64,000 nucleotides of DNA from Candidatus Nitrotoga sp. LAW (GCA_003402315.1 QFXI01000021.1:124001-188000), one strand, 5' to 3'; shown: positions 18,157 through 28,352, numbered from the stretch's first letter. The notes: generated by a model from the sequence alone, not told the origin. A program made the numbers and translations.

Positions 18157-19695
18157 ATGGAGGAATTAATTTCCCTGCTACTTTCCTACTTAAAGGGAAT
18201 ATGGAAATATCGGTGGTATGCGGTAGTTATTGCGTGGATCATTGTCTTAGCCGGAGGGTACAAGATCTATTCCTTACCCAATAATTATGAAGCTTCTGCG
18301 AGAGTTTTCGTAGACACTCGAACTATCTTAAAGCCGTTGCTGGCAGGCATGACAACTGTTCCCAACATGGAACAACAAGTTTCAATCATGAGCCGCACTC
18401 TTCTTAGCCGTCCAAACGTAGAGCGGGTTTTACGCATGGTGGACTTGGATATAAAGGTAACAGATGCCAAGGATCATGAGCGGCTAGTTTCTACTATGAT
18501 GAGCAAAATCAAGATCAGCGGAAGCAATAGTGCTGATCTCTATGTTATTTCCTATAACCATCAAAATCCAAAAATTGCGAAAGACGTGGTCCAGTCTTTT
18601 TTAACCATCTTTGTTGAAGGCAGCTTTGGGAATCAAAAACAAGACTCCGAAAAAGCAATTAAATTTATCGATGAGCAAATCAAAAATTATGAGGACAAAT
18701 TAGTCGTCGCAGAAAAGGCTGTCACAGAGTTCCAAATAAAGAATAGCGGCCTATTACCCCGGGATGGTGATTATGGTTCACAGTTGCAAGCTGTTTCAGA
18801 TAGTCTGAATGAAGCAAAACTGGGGCTGCGTGAAGCAGAACAAGCGCGCAATGCCATCAAAAATCAAATTGAGGATGGCGTTCCTTCTGATGACCTTGCG
18901 ACAGAACAATCGCCATCAAATATTGTTAACCCGGAAATTGATGCTCGGATTCATGCGCTAACCAATGACATGGATGCCTTGCGCCTGCGCTTTACAGAAC
19001 GCCATCCAGATGTTATTTCAATCAAGCGCCTGATTGCAAAACTTGAAGAGCGCAAACTGGAGGAAGCTAAACTTAAAAAACCTGTCACTGACCGAGATCG
19101 GGGTAAAAGTTACAGCCCAATGCTGCAACAGCTTAATGTTTCTTTATCAGAAGCCGAAGCCAGGGTCGCGGCGATGAAGGCTCGAGTGGAAGAATACTCT
19201 TCTCGCAGTGCTCAATTAAAAGCGTTAACTATTGCGAAACCCCAAGTGGCAGAAGAGTTTTCTCAACTCAACCGCGATTACCATATCAACAAATCGAATT
19301 ATGAAAATCTCATAGGACGCCGAGAATCTGCAAAGCTCTCAGGAGAACTGAGTGCAACTCCAGATATGTTGACATTCAAGGTCATAGATCCCCCTACGGT
19401 TCCACTTGTTCCTTCAGGGCCGAATCGGCTAATGTTATTTAGTTTAGTTTTTGTCGGTGCTCTGCTGGGTGGGATAGGGAGCGCTCTCTTAATGAGCCAA
19501 ATCAGACCTACTTTTTTGAGCCAGAATAGTCTACGGGAAGCATTTGGTTTACCGATACTAGGTACCGTAACTATGAATTGGACTATCAATGAAAAAATTA
19601 AGCGAAAAAGAAGCCTTTATGCTTTCGGGTTCTCTATCACCCTACTGGTTGCCCTATATAGCGTAGTAATGGTGTTTTTGTTCCTTAAATTATAA
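18157..19695 (+). CDS. XrtA-system chain-length determinant (Wzz family)
   Basis: This inner-membrane polysaccharide co-polymerase has 512 residues. A transmembrane helix follows the start (WYAVVIAWIIVLAGGYKIY), then the Wzz domain, where DTRTILKPLLAGM is typical of the PEP-CTERM subfamily. A long coiled-coil stretch spans about residues 165-390. The GNVR-like region (LNRDYHINKSNYENLIGRRE) and the second transmembrane helix (LMLFSLVFVGALLGGIGSAL) follow, then a third hydrophobic segment at the end. The kinase domain is in a separate protein (19832). It controls polymer length together with that kinase and the export lipoprotein. A 136-base gap precedes the kinase. Confidence 0.9.
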   Translation: MEELISLLLSYLKGIWKYRWYAVVIAWIIVLAGGYKIYSLPNNYEASARVFVDTRTILKPLLAGMTTVPNMEQQVSIMSRTLLSRPNVERVLRMVDLDIKVTDAKDHERLVSTMMSKIKISGSNSADLYVISYNHQNPKIAKDVVQSFLTIFVEGSFGNQKQDSEKAIKFIDEQIKNYEDKLVVAEKAVTEFQIKNSGLLPRDGDYGSQLQAVSDSLNEAKLGLREAEQARNAIKNQIEDGVPSDDLATEQSPSNIVNPEIDARIHALTNDMDALRLRFTERHPDVISIKRLIAKLEERKLEEAKLKKPVTDRDRGKSYSPMLQQLNVSLSEAEARVAAMKARVEEYSSRSAQLKALTIAKPQVAEEFSQLNRDYHINKSNYENLIGRRESAKLSGELSATPDMLTFKVIDPPTVPLVPSGPNRLMLFSLVFVGALLGGIGSALLMSQIRPTFLSQNSLREAFGLPILGTVTMNWTINEKIKRKRSLYAFGFSITLLVALYSVVMVFLFLKL

Positions 19696-19831
19696 TTTTG
19701 AGGATACCACCTAAAAATCTAAAACAACAATATATGGCAAGGCTCATTCCAAGAGAGAAATTTGCTTAATTAAATAACCAAATCTTAAAGAACAGATAAA
19801 GCAGCCAGACCGAACACTGTTGGGAGATTAT

Positions 19832-20737
19832 GTGAGTATTATTGAAAAAGCAGCAAACAGATTTGAGCAGGCTAAAGGTGAAATAACACGCCCACTAAAA
19901 GTAACGCCGGAACCGAGAAGCTCAGGTGAACAAAGTCCAAAGATTATCTCGGGTGAACAGAGCTCAAAGATTATTAATGAGCACAACACCCGTAATCCCG
20001 ACAGACAGATGATTGCGCAAGCCGACATTAATCTTGCCAGATTACATCAGCTGGGCATGATTACACCGGATCAGGGAAAAACTTTAGCCGCTCAGGAATT
20101 TAGAGGAATAAAGCGCTCATTGATTCAGAATGCTTTCATTAAAGGTGCCGGGGCAATACACCACGGAAATTTAATTATGGTAACCAGTTCGCTACCTAGA
20201 GAGGGGAAAACATTCTGCGCCATTAATTTAGCCATGAGCATCGCGACAGAGATGGATCATACGGTTCTACTAATAGATGCAGATGTAGCTCGTCCATCGG
20301 TTCTACGCACATTAGGATTGAAATCTGCTGTCGGTTTAATGGATATTCTTCTCGACGAAAAACTTGATTTAGCAGATGTCATGATTAAAACTAACGTTGA
20401 CACTCTCAGGATTCTACCTGCTGGAACAAGCCACAGACACGCAACTGAATTGCTGGCAAGCCAAGCCATGAGCAGCTTGTTAAATGAAATTGCAAACCGA
20501 TACCCCGACCGCATTGTCATATTTGATTCTCCACCCTTGCTCCCCACAACGGAGGCGCGTGTTCTGGCAAGCCAGATGGGGCAAATTGTCATGGTTGTAG
20601 AAGCTGAAACCACAACCCAGCATGCAGTCAAAGAAGCGCTCCGTCAGATCGAAACAAATAGCCACATTAATTTAGTCTACAACAAGGCAAAGGCATTCCC
20701 GGGCGGAACCAATTATGGTTACGGCTATTATGACTAA
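19832..20737 (+). CDS. XrtA-associated BY-type tyrosine autokinase
   Basis: This cytosolic kinase works with the Wzz-type protein upstream. It has Walker A SSLPREGKTFCAINLA, Walker A' LLIDADVARPS and Walker B IVIFDSPPLL, and it ends in a short tyrosine-containing tail (YGYGYYD) that would be autophosphorylated. A GTG start at 19832 is chosen because GGGAG at 19822-19826 lies five bases before it. The frame also opens at a TTG at 19820, which overlaps that site. The first 80 residues contain two imperfect repeats (GEQSPKIIS / GEQSSKIIN). The end overlaps the next gene by eight bases. Confidence 0.9.
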   Translation: MSIIEKAANRFEQAKGEITRPLKVTPEPRSSGEQSPKIISGEQSSKIINEHNTRNPDRQMIAQADINLARLHQLGMITPDQGKTLAAQEFRGIKRSLIQNAFIKGAGAIHHGNLIMVTSSLPREGKTFCAINLAMSIATEMDHTVLLIDADVARPSVLRTLGLKSAVGLMDILLDEKLDLADVMIKTNVDTLRILPAGTSHRHATELLASQAMSSLLNEIANRYPDRIVIFDSPPLLPTTEARVLASQMGQIVMVVEAETTTQHAVKEALRQIETNSHINLVYNKAKAFPGGTNYGYGYYD

Positions 20738-22286
20738 AGTGGCAAAGAATAATGGATTTTGCAAGCTTTCCTATACGATAATCTGGACAGCCACCATTAT
20801 CATATTGACATGCCCTGTCTATTCCGTTGCTGCTGACTGGAAAATCGTACCTAGGTTAAATTTAATAGAAACTTATACTGACAACGTCACTTTGGCTGTT
20901 CGAGGAAGTGAAAAAAGCGATTTCATCACCCAAATTAACCCTGGAATATCATTGATCGGAACCGGCGCACGCTTGAAAGTCAATGCCAACTATACAATGC
21001 AAAATCTGTTTTATGCCAATGAGAGCGATTCAAATAGAACCGTGCATCAGCTACGTGCAGGTGAAAATGCGGAGCTAATTAAAAATTTTCTTTTTCTGGA
21101 TAGTAACGCTAACATCAGTCAACAAAACATTTCTCTTCTTGGCCCACTAGCGACCACTAATGAAAACATCACGAACAATCGCACCACTATCAAAACTTAT
21201 AGCATTAGCCCCTATATACGCCACAATTTCTCCAATTTTGCCTCAACTCAAGCACGCTACACACACAATGCCGTCTACACGGGCGTAGGAGGGCTATCTA
21301 GCAGCCAATCGGATAGCATTCTGTTAAGCCTCACCAGCGGCACTGCTTTCCGCACGCTCGGCTGGGGCTTAAATTATAATAAACAAAGGATAGGCGGTTT
21401 AGGCACCTCTGGAGAAAATGAACGATATGCAGGTAATCTTCGTTACCGGATCTCATCAAAATTCAGCCTAACTGGAACAGGTGGATACCAAAAATTTAGC
21501 TATACATCAATAACCGGAAATTCGGCTGGTTCTTTCTGGACAACTGGTTTTGTCTGGACACCATCCGATAGAACTAATATCGCTGCCAATACTGGTAAAG
21601 CTTTCTTTGGTACTACCTACATGCTTAGAGCCAGCCATCGCACTCGCAGATCGGCTTGGAACCTAAATTACAACCAGAACATCACCACTACCCGCGACCA
21701 ATTTGTTATTCCTGCCACGGTTGATACGGCAAACTTCCTGGACCAGCTTTGGACATCCAACATTCCCGACCCCGTAATGCGCCAGCAAACAATAGATGCC
21801 TTCATTAGAGATAATGGACTTTCAGCTTCCATTTTTGACCCAATCAACGTCCTCACAAATCAATTTTTTCTGCAAAAACGCTTGCAGGCGAGTGTTGCGT
21901 TAAGTGGCGCTAGAAGCACACTCGTGTTTAGCATGTTCCATATGTTGCGTGAAGCACAAACACAAGGAGATGCGAATAGCGCTTTGTTTGGGGCAAACAA
22001 CTTTACGTTGAACAACGATACAAAACAAATTGGCGGCAATGCTCTTTGGAGCTGGAAAATTTCTCCACGAACTAATGCTAATATCGGCGCCATATACATT
22101 AAGTCCAACATACTCGCCACGGGCCAAGAAGACGAAACTAAGACTTTCAGGGTCGGCCTAACACGGCAGATACGGCCCAAACTTAATGGCGCAGTTAATT
22201 TTCGGCATACTGAGCGAACCTCTAACCAAATTGGCAGTGAATATCGCGAGAATGCAATCGTCGCATCTCTGTTAATGAGTTTCTAG
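20730..22286 (+). CDS. PEP-CTERM system outer-membrane beta-barrel protein
   Basis: The protein (518 residues) belongs to the uncharacterised family found in exosortase A loci between the tyrosine kinase and the ATPase. A signal peptide (TIIWTATIIILTCPVYSVAA) is followed by repeated amphipathic strands such as RLNLIETYTDNVTLAV and LNYNQNITTTRDQFVIP, ending in ENAIVASLLMSF, with a terminal Phe typical of outer-membrane barrels. The role is probably as the outer-membrane channel for the polymer, by analogy with other loci. The ATG at 20730 overlaps the kinase stop. An in-frame ATG at 20715 is also possible. Confidence 0.85.
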   Translation: MTKVAKNNGFCKLSYTIIWTATIIILTCPVYSVAADWKIVPRLNLIETYTDNVTLAVRGSEKSDFITQINPGISLIGTGARLKVNANYTMQNLFYANESDSNRTVHQLRAGENAELIKNFLFLDSNANISQQNISLLGPLATTNENITNNRTTIKTYSISPYIRHNFSNFASTQARYTHNAVYTGVGGLSSSQSDSILLSLTSGTAFRTLGWGLNYNKQRIGGLGTSGENERYAGNLRYRISSKFSLTGTGGYQKFSYTSITGNSAGSFWTTGFVWTPSDRTNIAANTGKAFFGTTYMLRASHRTRRSAWNLNYNQNITTTRDQFVIPATVDTANFLDQLWTSNIPDPVMRQQTIDAFIRDNGLSASIFDPINVLTNQFFLQKRLQASVALSGARSTLVFSMFHMLREAQTQGDANSALFGANNFTLNNDTKQIGGNALWSWKISPRTNANIGAIYIKSNILATGQEDETKTFRVGLTRQIRPKLNGAVNFRHTERTSNQIGSEYRENAIVASLLMSF

Positions 22287-22303
22287 CTGGAGCAACCACA
22301 TAA

Positions 22304-23311
22304 ATGTATGAATCTTACTACGGATTAAGTGCTAAACCGTTCCAATTACATCCTGATCCACAGTTCATTTTTGGCAGCAAAGGTCATAAGCGCGCCATGG
22401 CCTACCTGGAATATGGCCTGTCTCAAGGAGAGGGCTTCATAGTTATCACCGGCGACGTTGGCGCAGGCAAAACCACCTTAGTACGCAGCCTTTTTTGTAA
22501 ACTTGAATCGGACAAAATTCAAGCAGCGCAAATCGTCAACACCAACCTTGATGCAGATGACACATTAAGAATGGTAGTCGCTGCGTTCGGGCTCCCGTAT
22601 GAAAATGACTCCAAAGCTTCCTTACTGACCAGACTTGAGCAGTTTCTTCGGCAGTGTGACCAAAAAGGGAAACGCGCACTACTCATAGTGGATGAAGCAC
22701 AAAATCTTTCACTCCAAGCAGTTGAAGAATTAAGGATGCTGTCAAATTTTCAAACTGCTGACAAATCGTTGCTGCAAATTTTTTTGCTAGGACAACCTGA
22801 ATTCAGAAAAACCCTTCTTAGTCATGACATGCAACAATTGCAGCAGAGGGTAATCGCAACCTACCACTTAGGACCATTAGACGCGATAGAAACAAGAGAA
22901 TACATTGAACATCGATTACACACCGTTGGCTGGAATGGAGACCCTTCCTTAAGCGAAGACGCTTTCTTTAAAATTTACAATTTTACTGGGGGCGTTCCAC
23001 GCAAAATAAATACACTTTGTGACCGCCTATTTTTAATGGGTTACCTCGAAGAACGCCACACTTTCGGAAGCTCTGATCTGGATGAAGTTTTAGGAGATAT
23101 TCAACAAGAACTTGCTCTTCCCATATCGGATACTGCAACACAGAATTCAACCCACATCCCGCAAATCGCGCAGGAAGAGGGGGCTCATGGGAGCTTAGAA
23201 AATATGGACGAAAGACTTTTCAAGATGGAAAACTCGGTTATTTCTGTACTGGATCTGCTTAAGCGAATTCTTTCCCGCTCCAATTCAAGCATCAATAACC
23301 TTACGAAGTAA
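22304..23311 (+). CDS. XrtA-associated ATPase (ExeA/GspA-like AAA)
   Basis: This cytosolic ATPase has 335 residues. It begins MYESYYGLSAKPFQLHPDPQ, the start shared by ExeA-type AAA proteins. Walker A is ITGDVGAGKTTLVRSL, Walker B is ALLIVDEAQNLS, and the sensor region is FLLGQPEFRKTL. The C-terminal 70 residues are low in conservation and end in a helix. The family occurs in nearly all exosortase A loci next to the beta-barrel protein and may energise secretion or assembly. The start follows GGAGCAACCACATAA, 17 bases after the previous stop, so it is in the same operon. Confidence 0.9.
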   Translation: MYESYYGLSAKPFQLHPDPQFIFGSKGHKRAMAYLEYGLSQGEGFIVITGDVGAGKTTLVRSLFCKLESDKIQAAQIVNTNLDADDTLRMVVAAFGLPYENDSKASLLTRLEQFLRQCDQKGKRALLIVDEAQNLSLQAVEELRMLSNFQTADKSLLQIFLLGQPEFRKTLLSHDMQQLQQRVIATYHLGPLDAIETREYIEHRLHTVGWNGDPSLSEDAFFKIYNFTGGVPRKINTLCDRLFLMGYLEERHTFGSSDLDEVLGDIQQELALPISDTATQNSTHIPQIAQEEGAHGSLENMDERLFKMENSVISVLDLLKRILSRSNSSINNLTK

Positions 23312-23951
23312 ACAACTATATTAATATTATGATTACTGAAAAAAAGCAAACTCACCTTAATGTGCAATTTTTGTAAGATTGTTTACGATACAAATTGCCA
23401 GTGAGATTGAATAGATTAATCAACTCGCACGAGAGTAGATAGAACAGAGCCAACGTGAATTGAGTTCAAAGCAGTGCCGGGCATTACAGAAAAAACGATA
23501 CCGAGTAAACGATACCGAGTATATGTCAGCGTCCTGCGCTTCACGCAGGAAGATTGGAATAGCACGTAAAATTAATACAACAAGCCATGCGTCCCAAACA
23601 AATGATGGATGCTTGTCCTGTAGAAAGCTTGCCGATCAGTCATCAAACCATCTCTCAGCGCATTTAGCCGACAAGTATCATGTAGCGATTTATGGCAGAA
23701 GCACTTGCGATACCAGAAACCACACTTAAGTATGTAAGTTGGAAAGGGTGAAAAAATGCAACCAAGAACCAGGGCAACCTTGACGAATTTTCAGATTTAG
23801 TGAGTCACAAGGCTTGCATAGTCGTCAAGACTAACTAACAGTGCACGATAATCTGCTGCGGCCTCACCAAAGTAAATGTAATAACGGATTGTTAGGGGCA
23901 TTTTCACGAGCCATTTTAAAAAATTCATATCATCAATAACAATTAATACCA
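23312..23951. other. Intergenic region, 640 bases, no gene recognised
   Basis: The gap breaks the otherwise tight exopolysaccharide operon, so a new promoter for the WecB operon is likely here. It contains a perfect 14-base tandem repeat (23493-23520) and a hairpin with seven-base arms TCCTGCG/CGCAGGA at 23532-23550. The hairpin has no T run. The open frame at 23460-23729 has an unusual composition rich in Ser, Arg and Cys, and no family resemblance, so it is left out as a gene. Confidence 0.5.
23493..23520. repeat. Perfect tandem repeat, 2 x 14 bases
   Basis: AAACGATACCGAGT is present twice without a spacer, in the gap between the ATPase and wecB. It is followed 11 bases later by a seven-base-arm hairpin. 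The function is unknown. It may be slippage or a direct-repeat binding site. Confidence 0.85.
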
Positions 23952-25109
23952 ATGATTAAACTACCCTCCCCTGCACCTTATAGCATTCTATGTGTCGTAG
24001 GCGCGCGCCCTAATTTCATGAAAATGGCTCCTATCATGGCAGCCTTTGCCGCTGTTGGAGCAGAACTCGATGTATCCCTGGTCCACACCGGCCAACATTA
24101 TGATGTCACCATGAACCATCAATATTTCGAAGCGCTCGGCATACCGCAGCCCGATATTAATTTGGAGGTTGGCTCGGGAAGCCATACAGCACAAACCGCC
24201 AATGTGATGCTCCGTTTCGAATCAGTTCTTCACACAAAACGTCCTTCCGCAATGCTGGTAGTTGGTGATGTAAATTCCACACTAGCCTGCGCGCTTGTGG
24301 CAGTAAAAAATGGGGTTCCCGTAATTCACGTTGAAGCCGGTCTACGCAGTTTCGACCGCGCTATGCCAGAAGAAATCAACCGGGTTTTGACCGATCAAAT
24401 ATCTGAACTCCTATTCATCACTGAGCGCAGTGGCCACGAAAACCTGTTGCGCGAGGGAATAGCAGAACATCGTATTCGATTTGTCGGCAATGTCATGATC
24501 GACACCTTGCATCACAACCTGAAGAAAGCGATCCCGGTATCTAAAATCCTGCAGAATGCCGGCAGAAAAGAGTTTCTGATTGGCCATGATGGATATGCCA
24601 TCCTCACCGCACACCGCCCTTCCAATGTGGACGATCCCGATATCCTGCGCTCATTGCTTGAAACAATCCTCAAGATTAGTGCCAAATTGCCAATTATTTT
24701 TCCGATACATCCACGCACTCGTGACATGATCCAAAAATTTGGATTGGGCAAAATGCTGGATGTTCCTACCGTATTGCAACTGCCCCCAATGGGTTATCTG
24801 GAAATGCTGGGACTCATGAAGGATGCGCGAGTTGTATTGACCGACTCAGGCGGTATCCAGGAAGAAACTACGGCTCTTGGCGTACCCTGCATTACGCTCA
24901 GAAACAATACGGAAAGACCGATCACAGTGGATGAGGGAACCAACACGATCGCCGGACTGGATTCAGCAAAAATACTAGCGATATTTGACGAAATCATGCT
25001 TACCGGCGGAAAAGCGGGAAGAATTCCTGAACTCTGGGATGGGCAAGCCTCAACACGCATTGCAGCAGAAATTCTCGGTTGGCTGAAAAATGGTTTACAA
25101 AGCAAATAA
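23952..25109 (+). CDS. wecB: UDP-N-acetylglucosamine 2-epimerase (non-hydrolysing)
   Basis: This cytosolic enzyme converts UDP-GlcNAc to UDP-ManNAc for the exopolysaccharide. The 385-residue protein shows the family signatures: GARPNFMKMAPIMAAF, VHTGQHYDVTMN, VIHVEAGLRSFDRAMPEEIN, ILTAHRPSNVD and VVLTDSGGIQEETTALGVP. This length and order match WecB/MnaA. It opens a run of genes whose ends overlap or nearly touch (23952 to 31088). The following deacetylase ORF begins inside its end, though its likely start is after the stop. Confidence 0.92.
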   Translation: MIKLPSPAPYSILCVVGARPNFMKMAPIMAAFAAVGAELDVSLVHTGQHYDVTMNHQYFEALGIPQPDINLEVGSGSHTAQTANVMLRFESVLHTKRPSAMLVVGDVNSTLACALVAVKNGVPVIHVEAGLRSFDRAMPEEINRVLTDQISELLFITERSGHENLLREGIAEHRIRFVGNVMIDTLHHNLKKAIPVSKILQNAGRKEFLIGHDGYAILTAHRPSNVDDPDILRSLLETILKISAKLPIIFPIHPRTRDMIQKFGLGKMLDVPTVLQLPPMGYLEMLGLMKDARVVLTDSGGIQEETTALGVPCITLRNNTERPITVDEGTNTIAGLDSAKILAIFDEIMLTGGKAGRIPELWDGQASTRIAAEILGWLKNGLQSK

Positions 25110-25153
25110 TTCCAAAAAAATATTCACAAATATGTACGCTTACTGGAAAAAAT

Positions 25154-26008
25154 ATGATGACCACATCGCTAATACGTAATGCGATGACTATCGACGTAGA
25201 AGATTATTTCCAAGTTTCGGCCTTCGCCTCCACTATCCCGCGCGAGCGTTGGGAGAGCTTACCTTGTCGGGTAGAACGCAATATTGATATCGCACTCGCT
25301 TTACTGGATGAAGGTAAGGCGCACGCAACTTTTTTCACTTTAGGCTGGATTGCTGAACGCTACCCTACCATTGTGCGCCGCATCGTAGACAATGGACATG
25401 AGCTTGCCAGTCATGGTTATGGCCACCAACGCGTTAGCGAGCTGAGCCGCAATGAATTCAACGAGGACATCTCCCACGCCAAAAAAATACTGGAAGACCT
25501 CTCCGGTAGCCCGGTAATTGGCTATCGCGCCCCGAGCTTTTCCATCGGCGCTAACAATCTGTGGGCGCTTGATTTACTACAGGAAGCTGGCTATCAATAT
25601 AGCTCCAGTATTTATCCGATTCGGCACGACCATTACGGCATGCCTGAGGCACCTCGCTTTGCCCACTACCCGCGCGGCAAAGGCGGCATGCTGGAAATCC
25701 CCCCCACCACTGCAATGTTGTTGGGCCGTAACTTGCCAGCGGCGGGTGGAGGCTATTTCAGACTACTACCCTATCAAGCATCACGTTGGCTCATACGCCG
25801 CGTCAATCGGCAGGACAGCGAACCCTGCATTTTTTATTTCCACCCGTGGGAGCTTGATCCAGACCAACCACGTCAAGTTAACATCTCGACGAAAACACGC
25901 TTTCGCCATTACATCAACCTAAAACATATGGAGTCCCGTATACAATCGTTGTTGCAGGATTTTCACTGGGATCGTATGGACCGCATATTCATGGAAACAA
26001 GCACATGA
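25154..26008 (+). CDS. XrtA-system polysaccharide deacetylase (NodB/DUF3473)
   Basis: This predicted deacetylase removes N-acetyl groups from the polymer. The NodB-type domain begins TIDVEDYFQVSAF with the metal and catalytic Asp pair, and has the metal-binding GHELASHGYGHQRVSEL block and the GYRAPSFSIG block. The C-terminal DUF3473 part has FYFHPWELDPDQPR. Tandem ATGs at 25154 and 25157 precede the domain. The frame extends upstream into wecB but without a ribosome site. The stop overlaps the FemAB gene by four bases. This form is specific to exosortase A loci. Confidence 0.9.
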   Translation: MMTTSLIRNAMTIDVEDYFQVSAFASTIPRERWESLPCRVERNIDIALALLDEGKAHATFFTLGWIAERYPTIVRRIVDNGHELASHGYGHQRVSELSRNEFNEDISHAKKILEDLSGSPVIGYRAPSFSIGANNLWALDLLQEAGYQYSSSIYPIRHDHYGMPEAPRFAHYPRGKGGMLEIPPTTAMLLGRNLPAAGGGYFRLLPYQASRWLIRRVNRQDSEPCIFYFHPWELDPDQPRQVNISTKTRFRHYINLKHMESRIQSLLQDFHWDRMDRIFMETST

Positions 26009-27057
26009 ATGACATCTCAGCGATCGCATCCGCACTACAAGTACGCGTAATGACATCAAATGATACCGCACGCTGGGACGAATTCGTTTACGCCTGTCCT
26101 GCCGCCACATTTTTTCATCGTGCTGGCTGGAAAGAAGTAATAGAACGCGCCTTCGGGCACCATACCCACTTCCTGCTGGCCGAAGAAAATGGGACCATCC
26201 AGGGCATCCTACCGCTGGCAGAGATTAACAGCAGATTGTTTGGACATTCATTATCTTCATTACCGTTTTGCGTTTACGGCGGTATCGTCGCAAGTACAGA
26301 GCCCGCGCGGATGGCACTGGATAATGCGGCTCAGATGCTGGCTGCGAAACTATCCGTGGACTTCCTAGAATATCGCAATATTACGCCCTTCCACACTGAC
26401 TGGCCAAGCAAGAATCTCTATGTCTCTTTTCGCAAAGTCATCGAGCCGGACGTGGAAGCAAACATGCTCGCCATTCCCCGTAAACAGCGGGCGATGGTTA
26501 GAAAGGGCATTAAAAACGGTCTCGTTAGCGAAATTGACGAAAACGTAGAACGATTTTTTTCCGTGTTCGCGGATAATGTACACCGCCATGGCACCCCCGC
26601 ATTGCCAAAACGCTATTTCGCACTACTTAAAGAAATATTCGGCAGCGACTGCGAAGTACTGTCAGTAATTAAAGATGGACTCATTTTAAGCAGCGTACTG
26701 AGCTTTTATTTCCGCGATGAAGTGTTACCTTACTACGCGGGCGACACCGTAGAAGCTCGCGATTTTGCGGCAAATGATTTTAAATACTGGGAGCTGATGC
26801 GGCGCGCGTGCGAACGCGGTATTAAGGTCTTCGACTATGGGCGCAGCAAGCGCGGCACTGGTCCATTCGATTTCAAAAAAAATTGGGGGTTCGAACCGCA
26901 GCCGTTGCATTACGAATATCAATTACTCCAGGCGAAAACCGTGCCTGATACCAATCCATTGAATCCAAAATACCAGTTATTCATCAAGCTGTGGCAAAAA
27001 TTACCCCTGCCAGTGGCCAACTGGCTCGGGCCGCACATCGTAAAAAACTTGGGATAA
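26005..27057 (+). CDS. FemAB-family XrtA-associated protein
   Basis: This protein of 350 residues has a double GNAT-like (FemAB) fold. Blocks seen are ATFFHRAGWKEVIERAFGH, LPFCVYGGIVAS, IPRKQRAMVRKGIKNGL, YYAGDTVEARDFAANDFKYW and FDYGRSKRGTGPFDFKKNWG. The family is a constant member of exosortase A loci. By fold it may transfer an acyl or aminoacyl group, but no reaction is known. Its start overlaps the deacetylase stop (ATGA), and the next gene begins six bases after its stop. Confidence 0.9.
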   Translation: MNDISAIASALQVRVMTSNDTARWDEFVYACPAATFFHRAGWKEVIERAFGHHTHFLLAEENGTIQGILPLAEINSRLFGHSLSSLPFCVYGGIVASTEPARMALDNAAQMLAAKLSVDFLEYRNITPFHTDWPSKNLYVSFRKVIEPDVEANMLAIPRKQRAMVRKGIKNGLVSEIDENVERFFSVFADNVHRHGTPALPKRYFALLKEIFGSDCEVLSVIKDGLILSSVLSFYFRDEVLPYYAGDTVEARDFAANDFKYWELMRRACERGIKVFDYGRSKRGTGPFDFKKNWGFEPQPLHYEYQLLQAKTVPDTNPLNPKYQLFIKLWQKLPLPVANWLGPHIVKNLG

Positions 27058-27062
27058 GGCCA

Positions 27063-28352
27063 ATGGATCATTTGCTTTATCTTACCCACCGCATCCCCTA
27101 CCCACCCAACAAGGGTGACAAAATACGTTCATACCATTTATTAAAATATTTAGCGCAACACTACCATGTTCATCTCGGCACTTTTATCGATGATCCAGAC
27201 GATTGGCAATACATAGATACCGTAAAGCAATTGTGCGGAGACACCCATTTTGCATCTTTAAATCCCCGCACGGCGCGTCTGCGAAGTTTGGGCGCGCTCA
27301 TGATGAATCATCCTTTAACTATTGATTATTATCGAAATAACGATTTACAGGAGTGGGTAAAAAAAGTAATAAAAACACAGGCAATTAAACGCGTTCTAAT
27401 ATTTTCTTCCGCCATGGCACAATATGTAACAGACATCCAACAAGCGCGTTGCATCATCGATTTCGTCGACATAGACTCCGACAAATGGCGTCAATACGCA
27501 AAAAGAAAACCATGGCCGATGCGTTGGCTATATCAACGCGAAGCTCGCTTGCTACTCCGCTACGAACGGCAAATGGCGCACACATATAATGCATCGCTGT
27601 TCGTTTCGGAAGCTGAGGCCAATCTTTTTAAACAGTTGGCACCGGAGAGTGCCGCAAAAATTGGATTCTTCAATAATGGTGTGGATAGTGATTATTTTTC
27701 GCCTAGCCGAAAATATCCTGATCCATATCATACAAACATAACGGCCATTGTGTTTACCGGTGCCATGGACTATTGGCCGAATGTGGACGCCGTGCGCTGG
27801 TTCGCTCAGGAAATTTTTCCCGCTGTACTAGCTAAGCATCCCAATATACGCTTTTATATCGTAGGATCTCGCCCAACCGCCGCAGTGCAGGAACTAACCC
27901 AGCTACCCGGAATCGTGGTAACAGGCGCAGTAGCGGATGTCAGGCCCTATCTCGCCCATGCCCAACTAGCAGTGGCACCCTTACGCATCGCCAGAGGCCT
28001 ACAAAACAAAGTCCTGGAAGCCATGTCCATGGCTAAGACTGTTATTGCATCTCCCCAAGCAGCAGAAGGCATTCTGGCGACATCAGGTAAAGAGCTGCAT
28101 ATTGCCAGCGACAGCCAAGAATTTAGCCGCATTATTATATCGATACTCGCCAATAAAGCCGAAGAACATATTGGCGAGACCGCGCGCGCCCGGATTCTGG
28201 AGGATTACAATTGGGAACGCAGCCTTATGCATGTCAAAGCATTGCTTACTGACACTCCAACAACTGCATCTGAATTTTGCAAGCCAGACAAAAGTACTTG
28301 GGCAGTGCCAGAAATACCACGCTTGACCACTTACAAGGGAAAGCAACAATGA
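27063..28352 (+). CDS. GT4 sugar transferase, PEP-CTERM/EpsH1 type 1
   Basis: This GT-B glycosyltransferase (429 residues) begins MDHLLYLTHRIPYPPNKGDKIRSYHLLKYL, the diagnostic opening of the first exosortase-associated sugar transferase family. The C-terminal donor-binding half has AIVFTGAMDYWPNVDAVRWF, IRFYIVGSRPTAAVQEL and the VAPLRIARGLQNKVLEAM loop. The start at 27063 follows GGGATAAGGCCA. The frame is open upstream within the FemAB gene, but that part has no domain. The stop overlaps the exosortase start (ATGA). The sugar donor is unknown. Confidence 0.9.
   Translation: MDHLLYLTHRIPYPPNKGDKIRSYHLLKYLAQHYHVHLGTFIDDPDDWQYIDTVKQLCGDTHFASLNPRTARLRSLGALMMNHPLTIDYYRNNDLQEWVKKVIKTQAIKRVLIFSSAMAQYVTDIQQARCIIDFVDIDSDKWRQYAKRKPWPMRWLYQREARLLLRYERQMAHTYNASLFVSEAEANLFKQLAPESAAKIGFFNNGVDSDYFSPSRKYPDPYHTNITAIVFTGAMDYWPNVDAVRWFAQEIFPAVLAKHPNIRFYIVGSRPTAAVQELTQLPGIVVTGAVADVRPYLAHAQLAVAPLRIARGLQNKVLEAMSMAKTVIASPQAAEGILATSGKELHIASDSQEFSRIIISILANKAEEHIGETARARILEDYNWERSLMHVKALLTDTPTTASEFCKPDKSTWAVPEIPRLTTYKGKQQ

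Noticed and set aside
23493-23520. Start of a CRISPR array
   Set aside because: Only two direct copies of 14 bases without spacers. No array in the window was seen.
23460-23729. Open frame of 89 codons between the ATPase and wecB genes
   Set aside because: It contains the 14-base tandem repeat and a hairpin, has odd composition and resembles no family.
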